From Candidatus Krumholzibacteriota bacterium (GTDB lineage: Bacteria; Krumholzibacteriota; Krumholzibacteriia; Krumholzibacteriales; Krumholzibacteriaceae), in the NCBI GenBank assembly GCA_030630165.1, contig DAOVNN010000218.1:1-5233 (forward strand): a DNA stretch of 5,233 nt, written 5' to 3'. The translations under genes and the position numbers were made by a program. Shown one piece after another: positions 1 through 5,233 of the stretch (the first letter of the stretch is position 1; the number at the start of each line of letters is the position of its first letter). The notes beneath the pieces are model-generated. The model worked only from the letters and a program-made list of their open reading frames with translations. It was not told the origin of the DNA and ran no database searches.

Positions 1-497
1 ATCTCGAGTCCCTCCTGGTCCTCGGGAAGGATCGAAGCGACCATCACCCTGATCGTGTCCGACTCGAGATAATGAAGTGTGGTGTCGCCTTCCTCGTGGA
101 AGGATATCGTCATCGGAGGTATCACGTACTCACCCGAGAGAAAGGGCTCGAGTTCATATGTCCTGCTCGTCACTACCATCCCGTCATCATCAAGGCGCGG
201 AGGGCCGCTCCTGTAATCGACGATCCCGAACTCCTCAAGCTTGTCGCCGAACCGGGGAAGCGCCGTTATGTAGCCGTCGCCGGCGCGAGTCTCGACAAGA
301 AGGTCGAGGCGTTCTGCGATCGTCAACTCTTTCCGGCTTACCGCCACGCGCAGAACAACAGGTCCGCGCGTAAAGTCACGGTCTATCTCCCACGTCTGCT
401 TCTCTACGGCCGACTCATCACCGCCGCAGGAGAAGATCGCCGCGGAGGCGATGACCGCCAAAGCGATCAACGCGTATATTCGTAATCTCGGAGCCAT
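1..497 (-). CDS. BatD-like lipoprotein, N-terminal part (C-terminus outside window)
   Basis: The ATG at 497-495 opens a frame that stays open for 165 codons to the window edge, so only the N-terminus is visible. Residues 1-24 form a lipoprotein signal: basic start (MAPRLR), hydrophobic core, then I-F-S-C with Cys24 as the predicted lipidated residue, followed by GGDES. The Phe at -2 is unusual for a lipobox. The mature part (about 47-155) looks like a beta-sandwich; its stretch YELEPFLSGEYVIPPM (114-129) resembles the BatD/DUF4381 pattern of a strand, 'PF..G.Y.IPP', then another strand. BatD proteins are envelope partners of MoxR/VWA (Bat) systems with no known enzymatic role. The gene begins 4 bases after the stop of the upstream chaperone gene and has no good Shine-Dalgarno, which suggests translational coupling. 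Family call is moderate; the BatD label rests on one motif plus gene context. Alternatively it is a lineage-specific lipoprotein. Confidence 0.7.
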   Translation of the reverse strand, partial: MAPRLRIYALIALAVIASAAIFSCGGDESAVEKQTWEIDRDFTRGPVVLRVAVSRKELTIAERLDLLVETRAGDGYITALPRFGDKLEEFGIVDYRSGPPRLDDDGMVVTSRTYELEPFLSGEYVIPPMTISFHEEGDTTLHYLESDTIRVMVASILPEDQEGLE

Positions 498-501
498 GCT
501 G

Positions 502-1563
502 TTACTTCTGCTGATCCTTCTGTTTCACGCCAAGTTTCGAGGAATGGATCACTACGTCGTACCTGTCGGTCAGCTTCTCGAAAAGCGCCGCCTGGACCTG
601 CATCTCCTTCTCGAGGCGGACGGCGGCATATACCTGGTCCTTGACCTCGTCGAAGGGCGGGACCGCGCCGCCCTCGAGGCCGGAGCTGCCGGCAAGCTTC
701 GCGCCGTTTGCCCTGTACCACGCCCGCATCTCGTCCTCGTCGACCGTGACCGAACCGGCGTATTCCCTCGCGAGCAGCTGGGTCGTGAGGAGCTTGCGCT
801 CAATGCGCCTCGACATCTCGGCGATCCCGGGGTCCCTGTATAGTTCTTCTTCCATCGCGTACCTGAACAGGATCTCCTCGGCGACCAGTCTCTCGAGCCA
901 CTGCCCGAGATCGGTCTCCTTCATTACCTCTTCGAACAGCTTTTCCCGCTGCGCCTTGACCTGATCGGCCGGCATCCCGGCAGCTGACTGGGCGACCTGG
1001 GCATCGACCTCGGCCTCTATCATCGCGATGAGCATATCCCTCGTTATCTTGTGGGTGCCTATCTCGGCGAGGACTTCGGATTCCGCGGCGTCACCTATCG
1101 AAGTGCGCACGGCTATCTCGGAGCGCAGCGCGGCGAACCGTGCCAGCCTGGTGAGGCACCTTTCGGCCGCCATCGCTATCTCCTGCTCGAGTTCCGGAAG
1201 GGCCGCCGTCTGTTCGCTCCTGTAGTAGGCAGCCAGCGCCGACTCGTAGTCACCCGACTGCTCCCTCATCCGGCCTATGCGGTACAGGATACGCGCCCGC
1301 TCCTGCTCATGCGGCGTAGCGGCCTTTATGTACTCGATCCATGTTTCCGCAGCGGCGCTGTAAAGTTCCTGCTTCTCGAGCTTCAACGCGACCCGTTCAA
1401 GGACGACGGGGTCTCCGCTGTTGCCGCCGATACTTCTGAAATAATGCGAGATGTTCGGCGCCGCCAGTGCTACCAGCAGCACGAGAAGCGCGATGATCAG
1501 CGCCGTCCTGTCCTTCTTTTCCTTCTTTACCGTGTTGAGACTGAGTTTCAGGTCGTCGGACAT
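502..1563 (-). CDS. Membrane-anchored TPR/SurA-like chaperone lacking a parvulin PPIase domain
   Basis: 353 residues. The N-terminus is cytoplasmic and Lys-rich (KKEKKDR, 13-19), followed by one membrane segment (about 20-36); by the positive-inside rule the rest faces the periplasm. Residues 52-118 look like one or two TPR-type helix pairs (LYSAAAETWIEYI; GDYESALAAYYRSE). Residues 163-285 match the helical N-terminal chaperone region of SurA/PrsA/PpiD-type proteins: a start 'VLAEIGTHKITRDML', long charged helices, then 'VTVDEDEMRAWYRAN'. Residues 302-340 (PPFDEVKDQVYAAVRLEKE onward) match the C-terminal helix that normally follows the isomerase domain. The roughly 90-100-residue parvulin fold expected between them is absent, replaced by a Gly/Ser-rich linker (about 287-301). 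It is therefore probably a holding chaperone or scaffold and not an isomerase. The start is supported by GGAGG 5 bases upstream. It lies 16 bases after the DUF58 gene and 4 before the BatD-like gene. Domain calls come from reading patterns, not a profile search. Confidence 0.8.
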   Translation of the reverse strand: MSDDLKLSLNTVKKEKKDRTALIIALLVLLVALAAPNISHYFRSIGGNSGDPVVLERVALKLEKQELYSAAAETWIEYIKAATPHEQERARILYRIGRMREQSGDYESALAAYYRSEQTAALPELEQEIAMAAERCLTRLARFAALRSEIAVRTSIGDAAESEVLAEIGTHKITRDMLIAMIEAEVDAQVAQSAAGMPADQVKAQREKLFEEVMKETDLGQWLERLVAEEILFRYAMEEELYRDPGIAEMSRRIERKLLTTQLLAREYAGSVTVDEDEMRAWYRANGAKLAGSSGLEGGAVPPFDEVKDQVYAAVRLEKEMQVQAALFEKLTDRYDVVIHSSKLGVKQKDQQK

Positions 1564-1568
1564 CTTTT

Positions 1569-1573
1569 CCTCC
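1569..1573 (-). promoter_or_regulatory. Ribosome binding site of the TPR/SurA-like gene
   Basis: GGAGG (minus strand), followed by AAAAG and then the ATG at 1563. It is the strongest Shine-Dalgarno in the leftward operon and fixes the start of the chaperone gene. It lies within the 16-base gap after the DUF58 stop codon. Confidence 0.8.
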
Positions 1574-1579
1574 GTTAGA

Positions 1580-2455
1580 TCAGTAGCGCCTCTCCCTCAT
1601 CCGGAAGAACCTGACGAGGTTGGGCACATAATCACGGTCTGTCATGACCTCTATCTGGTCGACGCCCATCGAGGAGAAGAGCTCCCTGAAACGATCCGAC
1701 TGCTCCCTCCCGAGGCGTTCGTATTTCTTTCTGATTCCGGTGCTTCCAGTGTCTATGAGAACGATTTCGCCCGTCTCGGCGTCCTCGAGCTCGACGAGGC
1801 CGACATTTGGGAGACTGACCTCCCTCGGATCGACGACGGTGACGGCGACAAGGTCATGCCGCTTCCCGATGACCCTCATCGGCTTCTCGAATCCTTCCGC
1901 CTGAAAGTCGGAGACGAGGAAGACGACGGAGCGTTTCTTCGTCACCTTGCCGAGAAAATCAAGCGCGCCCTCGATGTCGGTGCTCGCCTGTCGCGGCTTG
2001 AAGTTCAGGAGTTCCCTGATTACGCGCAGCACATGCTGCGTCCCTTTTTTCGGCGGGATGTACATCTCGATCTGGTCGGTGAAGACGATCAGGCCGACCT
2101 TGTCATTGTTTTTGACGGCGGAAAAGGCGAGAAGCGAACAAAACTCGGCGGCGACCTCGTTCTTGAGCTTGCTGACAGATCCGAATTCGCCAGAGGCTGA
2201 AAGATCGACGACGAACATCACCGTCAGCTCCCTCTCCTCGACGAATCTCTTCACGTACGGCGTGCCAGTACGCGCGGTGACATTCCAGTCGATCGTGCGG
2301 ATCTCGTCGCCGGGCATGTACTCGCGCACCTCGTCGAACTCCATCCCCCGACCTCGGAAGACGCTTCCGTACTCGCCGGCGAGGACGTCGTTGACGACCT
2401 TTCGCGTGGTGATCTGCAGGATCCTGATCTTTTTCGCCAGTTCTTCGGATATCAT
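1580..2455 (-). CDS. DUF58 domain protein with VWA-like fold
   Basis: 291 residues, a usual length for the short form of DUF58 proteins. The family signature is at 30-76: a Gly/Arg-rich turn, then EFDEVREYMPGDEIRTIDWN and a VKRFVEERE segment. It is followed by a VWA-like fold with an intact metal-site motif D84-L-S86-A-S88, a candidate Thr159 (in STD) and Asp183 (in VSDF). There is no signal peptide or membrane segment, so it is probably cytoplasmic. DUF58 proteins are encoded next to MoxR ATPases and are thought to act as their adaptors or substrates; the exact function is unsettled. The frame is open upstream to 2650, but those 65 extra codons overlap the MoxR gene and are Arg/Ser-rich low-complexity residues unlike the family. 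The ATG at 2455 begins MISEELAKKIR, matches the usual N-terminus, and has GGTGAG just upstream. The gap to the MoxR stop is 10 bases. Confidence 0.95.
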   Translation of the reverse strand: MISEELAKKIRILQITTRKVVNDVLAGEYGSVFRGRGMEFDEVREYMPGDEIRTIDWNVTARTGTPYVKRFVEERELTVMFVVDLSASGEFGSVSKLKNEVAAEFCSLLAFSAVKNNDKVGLIVFTDQIEMYIPPKKGTQHVLRVIRELLNFKPRQASTDIEGALDFLGKVTKKRSVVFLVSDFQAEGFEKPMRVIGKRHDLVAVTVVDPREVSLPNVGLVELEDAETGEIVLIDTGSTGIRKKYERLGREQSDRFRELFSSMGVDQIEVMTDRDYVPNLVRFFRMRERRY

Positions 2456-2458
2456 GAT

Positions 2459-2464
2459 CTCACC
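2459..2464 (-). promoter_or_regulatory. Ribosome binding site of the DUF58 gene
   Basis: GGTGAG (minus strand) 3 bases before the ATG at 2455, in the 10-base gap after the MoxR stop. Spacing is short but it helps decide for this ATG over the 65-codon upstream extension. Confidence 0.55.
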
Positions 2465-2465
2465 G

Positions 2466-3455
2466 TCAGGGAACCGGGACGTTGTCGAATATCGCCGTGA
2501 CGATATCCTCCGGCGTCTTTTCCTCCGCCTCGGCCTCGTAGGTGATGATGACCCTGTGCCGCAGAACGTCCATCCCGATCGATTTGACGTCCTGGGGAGT
2601 GACATACCCCCTGCCCTGAAGGAGGGCATGGGCGCGCGAAGCCATGGCAAGGAAGATCGTCGCTCTCGGAGAGGCGCCGTACTGGATCATCGAGGCAATG
2701 TCGAGTCCATACTCCTCGGGCGTCCTTGTTGCCTGGACGATGCTGACGATGTAGTCCTCGACCTTCTCGTCCATGTAGATCTCATCGGTAAGGGCACGCA
2801 GGCGGAGGATGTCGGATGTCTCGATTACCGGATTCACCTCGGTCTTCGTGTTCGATCCTGCCATCTTCGCGAGGATCTTTTTCTCCTCTTCCCTGTTCGG
2901 GTAGGTTACCCGGATCTTCAGCATGAACCTGTCGATCTGCGCCTCAGGAAGCGGATATGTCCCCTCCTGCTCGATCGGGTTCTGCGTCGCGAGCACCATG
3001 AAAGGATCGTCGAGCAGGTGGCTCTCCTCACCGATTGTGACCTGGCGCTCCTGCATCGCCTCGAGCAGGGCGCTCTGGACCTTTGCAGGGGCCCTGTTTA
3101 TCTCGTCGGCCAGGATAATGTTGGCAAAGACGGGGCCCTTCTTCGTTGTGAACTCCCCGCTGCGGGGATTGTAGATCAGCGTCCCTATCAGATCGGCTGG
3201 AAGCAGGTCCGGTGTAAACTGTATCCTCCTGAACGATGCCTTTACCGAACTGGCAAGCGTCGTCACCGCGAGGGTCTTGGCCAGTCCCGGCACCCCCTCG
3301 ATGAGGACGTGGTTATTGCACAGAAGTCCTATGAGCAGGCGTTCAATCATATACTCCTGCCCGATAATGACCTTCTCGATCTCGCTTCTCACCCTGGCAA
3401 GGACCTGGGATTCCTTTTCGACTTTTTCCCCGATCTTCTTTACGTCGATACTCAT
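2466..3455 (-). CDS. MoxR-family AAA+ ATPase
   Basis: 329 residues from the ATG at 3455, a typical MoxR length. In this numbering: Walker A GVPGLAKT at 54-61; the MoxR-typical RRIQFTPDLLPADLIG at 76-91; Walker B ILADEINRAPAKVQSALLEA at 114-133; sensor 1 ATQNP at 156-160; GTYPLPEAQIDRF, including the arginine-finger region, at 165-177; and sensor 2 GASPRA at 260-265. The C-terminal helical lid follows (GYVTPQDVKSI; VLRHRV). All ATPase motifs are intact. MoxR proteins are cytoplasmic hexameric ATPases that use ATP to remodel or activate VWA-domain partners; here the adjacent DUF58 protein is the obvious partner. A GTG at 3482 would add nine residues (MFQNARSGR) with no family support, whereas the ATG at 3455 has GAGGT 8 bases upstream. 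It is the first gene of the leftward operon. Confidence 0.96.
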   Translation of the reverse strand: MSIDVKKIGEKVEKESQVLARVRSEIEKVIIGQEYMIERLLIGLLCNNHVLIEGVPGLAKTLAVTTLASSVKASFRRIQFTPDLLPADLIGTLIYNPRSGEFTTKKGPVFANIILADEINRAPAKVQSALLEAMQERQVTIGEESHLLDDPFMVLATQNPIEQEGTYPLPEAQIDRFMLKIRVTYPNREEEKKILAKMAGSNTKTEVNPVIETSDILRLRALTDEIYMDEKVEDYIVSIVQATRTPEEYGLDIASMIQYGASPRATIFLAMASRAHALLQGRGYVTPQDVKSIGMDVLRHRVIITYEAEAEEKTPEDIVTAIFDNVPVP

Positions 3456-3463
3456 GCGGCCTG

Positions 3464-3468
3464 ACCTC
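3464..3468 (-). promoter_or_regulatory. Ribosome binding site of the MoxR gene
   Basis: GAGGT (minus strand) 8 bases before the ATG at 3455. It supports this ATG over the GTG nine codons upstream at 3482. Confidence 0.7.
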
Positions 3469-3520
3469 GCATTCTGAAACACCCTGCCCGGACCCGGCGG
3501 CCCGGATACGTTTTATACGG

Positions 3521-3550
3521 ATAATTTGAGGGGATGACCCCGAAGGTCAA
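3521..3550 (-). promoter_or_regulatory. Candidate promoter of the leftward MoxR operon
   Basis: On the minus strand, TTGACC (3550-3545) could serve as a -35 box and AATTAT (3526-3521) as a -10 box, with an 18-base spacer. Transcription would start near 3514, giving a leader of about 58 bases. The -35 is good and the -10 is poor. An alternative -10, TATAAA at 3517-3512, has no well-placed -35. This is a weak prediction. Confidence 0.3.
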
Positions 3551-3554
3551 ATTA
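3522..3554. repeat. Inverted repeat, possible operator or hairpin
   Basis: TAATTTGA (3522-3529) and its exact reverse complement TCAAATTA (3547-3554) are separated by 17 bases. Inside lies a second small palindrome, GGGG-ATGA-CCCC (3530-3541), directly next to the left arm. On one strand this can fold into a 12-pair stem with a 5-base bulge (GAAGG). The arms overlap the candidate -10 and -35 of the leftward promoter, which fits a repressor site better than a terminator, since no U-tract follows. Confidence 0.5.
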
Positions 3555-3729
3555 ACGGATAACCTGCCTTCTTTCAAGGGTAATCCACCGTAACCGGACG
3601 GCAGTTCAGCACGTTACGCCGTACTCGCTGTTTTGCCGGTAACAGTCTGTTTATATGCCCTCCGGAAAGCAAAGTTCCACCCATAACGACCGTTTTTTAC
3701 CTCAGATTCATTACTGTTATCATCAATTA

Positions 3730-3759
3730 TTGGCTGACAACCTCTCTATGTGGTATAAT
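3730..3759 (+). promoter_or_regulatory. Sigma-70-type extended -10 promoter of the protease gene
   Basis: A perfect TATAAT (3754-3759) is preceded by TGG, giving an extended -10 (TGn). A recognisable -35, TTGGCT (3730-3735), lies 18 bases upstream, and the sequence just before it (about 3705-3730) is AT-rich, like an UP element. Transcription would start near 3766, about 22 bases before the start codon, so the leader is short and leaves little space for a riboswitch or attenuator. Confidence 0.75.
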
Positions 3760-3774
3760 TAGCGCAACAACAAC

Positions 3775-3782
3775 GAAAGGTG
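3775..3782 (+). promoter_or_regulatory. Ribosome binding site deciding a TTG start
   Basis: GAAAGGTG ends 5 bases before the TTG at 3788. No ATG or GTG in this frame lies between the promoter and the signal peptide, so this site is the main evidence for a TTG start. Confidence 0.6.
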
Positions 3783-3787
3783 CGACA

Positions 3788-5233
3788 TTGAAATCAAACA
3801 GACGCGTCCGCGCCGCGGCGTTATTCGCCGCGGTTCTTGCGACAGGACTCTATCTCCTTTCCTCACCGGCAGGAACGGAGACCGAGCAGAACCGGATCGA
3901 CCGGATAAACAAAGAGATCAAGGAAAAGGGGCTGCACTGGACGGCCGGAACCACCTCGGTCTCCAACCTCACTCAGGAAGAAAAACGAGCGCTGTGCGGC
4001 CACAAACCGCCCGAGGCGTTCGAGACCTCTACCCTCCCCGTGCTCAGGGCGCCTGAGGGCGCGGCCTACGACCCTGTCCTTGACTGGAGGACAATGGGCG
4101 GCACCACACCGGCGAAGGATCAGGGCGGATGTGGATCGTGCTGGGATTTTGCGGCGGTCGGCCAGCTCGAGGGTCATGTCAATATATACGAGGACCGTGT
4201 GGAGGACCTCTCAGAGCAGCAGATCATGGACTGTAACCCGTGGGGACGAGGTTGCGGCGGCGGATGGGCCGGCACCGCGTACTACACGATGGAGAACTAC
4301 GGCATGGTCCGGGAGGTCGACTACCCCTACCTCGCCAGCGACGGTTATCCCTGCACAGAGACATCCTACGAGCCGGTCGCGTGGATCACGAACTACATCG
4401 CAATAGGCAACCAGGTCAACGACATCAAGGAAGCCCTCCTCGAAGGCCCCGTATACGCCAGCATGGACATCGTCGACAGGTTCCATGACTATATCTCCGG
4501 CTGCTTCAGCTGGGTGGACGAGGTCACCGGAGCCCACGCAATCGTCATCGTCGGCTGGGATGACAATCAGTGCGGCGGAGAGGGCGCCTGGATAATCAAG
4601 AACAGCTGGGGACTGGACTGGGGGCAGGACGGATTCGGCTACGTCAAATACGGCAACAACAACATCAACAACGGCGTCTATCAGATCCAGTACGAGATGA
4701 CCGACATATATGTAAATGTCATCGCACCAAACGGCGGCGAAGTACTTCCCGTGGGCGAGGACTTTGAGATCCTGTGGGCAATCTCGCGCCAGACCCCCGA
4801 CTCGATCAGCATCCTGCTGAGCGTCAACAGCGGCGACTCCTATGATTATACGATCGCAAGCGGACTTCTGGGTCTGGAAACATCCTACATGTGGACCGTC
4901 GACGATCTGCCGGTCCCGACAGCGAGGATCAAGGTCGTGGCCTGGTACGGCGGCGGAACCGGCGGATACGACTTCTCCGAAGCCGATTTCCAGATCGAGG
5001 GCAGCCCGTACAAATACGTCTCTACGACAGGCGGCAATATATTCCCGTATTCCACGCCTGCCTGGGCGGCACTGTCGGTCCAGGACGCTATCGATGCCGC
5101 GACCAACGGTGACACGGTGATGGTAGAGACAGGGACCTACAACGAGAATGTGACCGTGCAGAAGCCGGTCCTTCTCCTCGGAGGATGGAACACCGGCTTC
5201 ACAATGCGGGACCCCGACGTCTATCCATCGACG
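3788..5233 (+). CDS. Secreted papain-family (C1A) cysteine protease with Ig-like and beta-helix segments, N-terminal part
   Basis: 482 codons are open to the window edge; the C-terminus is missing. Probable TTG start. Residues 1-28 are a signal peptide (KSNRRVR, then a hydrophobic core, likely cut after SPA). Residues about 31-92 are a propeptide of the type seen in bacterial C1A enzymes (RINKEIKEKGLHWTAG, then LTQEEKRAL). The catalytic domain (about 93-304) is complete: oxyanion Gln112, nucleophile Cys118 in QGGCGSCW, His250 in GAHAIVIVGW, Asn272 in KNSWG. Cys115, 149, 156, 189, 239 and 262 sit where papain-like disulfides are expected, fitting an exported enzyme. Residues about 305-403 form an Ig-like segment opening with APNGGEVLPVGEDFEILW, a pattern common in secreted multidomain proteins. 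From about 409 (KYVSTTGGN, DAIDAATNGDTVMVETGTY) a DUF1565-like right-handed beta-helix begins. It probably degrades or processes extracellular protein; its substrate is unknown. A surface-sorting domain may follow outside the window. Confidence 0.92.
   Translation, partial: MKSNRRVRAAALFAAVLATGLYLLSSPAGTETEQNRIDRINKEIKEKGLHWTAGTTSVSNLTQEEKRALCGHKPPEAFETSTLPVLRAPEGAAYDPVLDWRTMGGTTPAKDQGGCGSCWDFAAVGQLEGHVNIYEDRVEDLSEQQIMDCNPWGRGCGGGWAGTAYYTMENYGMVREVDYPYLASDGYPCTETSYEPVAWITNYIAIGNQVNDIKEALLEGPVYASMDIVDRFHDYISGCFSWVDEVTGAHAIVIVGWDDNQCGGEGAWIIKNSWGLDWGQDGFGYVKYGNNNINNGVYQIQYEMTDIYVNVIAPNGGEVLPVGEDFEILWAISRQTPDSISILLSVNSGDSYDYTIASGLLGLETSYMWTVDDLPVPTARIKVVAWYGGGTGGYDFSEADFQIEGSPYKYVSTTGGNIFPYSTPAWAALSVQDAIDAATNGDTVMVETGTYNENVTVQKPVLLLGGWNTGFTMRDPDVYPST

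Larger units (their letters stand above)
3456..3787. other. Divergent intergenic region
   Basis: 332 bases between the divergently transcribed MoxR and protease genes, visibly AT-richer than either flank. The right third (about 3670-3765) holds a convincing rightward promoter. The left third (about 3511-3562) holds an inverted repeat, a repeated 8-mer and a weak leftward promoter candidate. Between about 3565 and 3670 I see only scattered GTAAC/GGTAA-like words (for example near 3590, 3613 and 3638) with no exact longer repeat, no convincing terminator and no credible small gene. Confidence 0.8.

Noticed and set aside
72..843. Plus-strand frames at 72-485 and 451-843
   Set aside because: They are opposite the lipoprotein and chaperone genes, which have signal peptide, domain and ribosome-site support; these frames have none.
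1051..2200. Two further plus-strand frames (1051-1578 and 1451-2200)
   Set aside because: They are antisense shadows of the chaperone and DUF58 genes, overlap each other, and show no family motifs.
2456..2650. 65-codon N-terminal extension of the DUF58 protein
   Set aside because: It overlaps the MoxR gene in another frame, is a run of Arg, Ser and Pro typical of an out-of-frame reading, and the internal ATG has a ribosome site and the family's usual start.
1947..3464. 505-codon open frame on the plus strand opposite the MoxR and DUF58 genes
   Set aside because: It lies antisense to two clearly conserved genes, its translation is low-complexity Ser/Arg/Leu-rich with no recognisable domain, and long antisense frames are expected from the codon bias of GC-rich genes.
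3565..3685. Short minus-strand frame of about 36 codons in the intergenic region
   Set aside because: There is no ribosome site, recognisable motif or membrane or signal character; chance can explain a frame this short.
3690..3702. Possible terminator before the T-run near 3692-3697
   Set aside because: Only a three-pair stem (ACG/CGT) precedes the T-run, and no gene ends nearby on the plus strand.
3863..4537. Minus-strand frames at 3863-4177 and 4211-4537
   Set aside because: They lie antisense to the protease catalytic domain, which carries all active-site motifs on the plus strand.

Overview
The window looks like a stretch of chromosome from a Gram-negative-type bacterium with moderately high GC. 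I cannot name the organism from sequence alone. A lipoprotein and a periplasm-facing chaperone encoded beside a MoxR/DUF58 cluster, next to a modular secreted cysteine protease with an Ig-like and a beta-helix segment, recall uncultured FCB-group lineages (Krumholzibacteriota, Eisenbacteria, Latescibacterota type). This is an impression, not a demonstrated assignment. I see no mobile element, CRISPR array, tRNA or rRNA.

Left part (1-3455, minus strand): four tightly packed genes read right to left, with gaps of 10, 16 and 4 bases, so they are probably one operon. They encode a MoxR-family AAA+ ATPase (2466-3455), a DUF58 protein with an intact VWA metal-binding motif (1580-2455), a membrane-anchored TPR plus SurA/parvulin-type chaperone that lacks the isomerase domain (502-1563), and the N-terminal 165 residues of a BatD-like protein with a lipoprotein signal (1-497, running off the window). 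This is a MoxR/Bat (aerotolerance-type) locus. The ATPase and DUF58 protein are expected in the cytoplasm, while the last two proteins are predicted to face the periplasm, so the operon probably links cytosolic ATPase activity to envelope partners encoded further left.

Middle (3456-3787): a divergent intergenic region that is AT-richer than its flanks. It holds a clear extended -10 promoter for the rightward gene, and a weaker candidate promoter for the leftward operon whose -35 and -10 boxes overlap the two arms of an 8-bp inverted repeat.

Right part (3788-5233, plus strand): the first 482 residues of a secreted papain-family (C1A) protease that probably starts at TTG. Its order is signal peptide, propeptide, complete catalytic domain with all active-site residues, an Ig-like segment, and the beginning of a right-handed beta-helix (DUF1565-like) domain cut by the window edge.

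The most interesting item is the PPIase-less parvulin chaperone placed between the DUF58 and BatD-like genes. The other genes belong to recognisable families.
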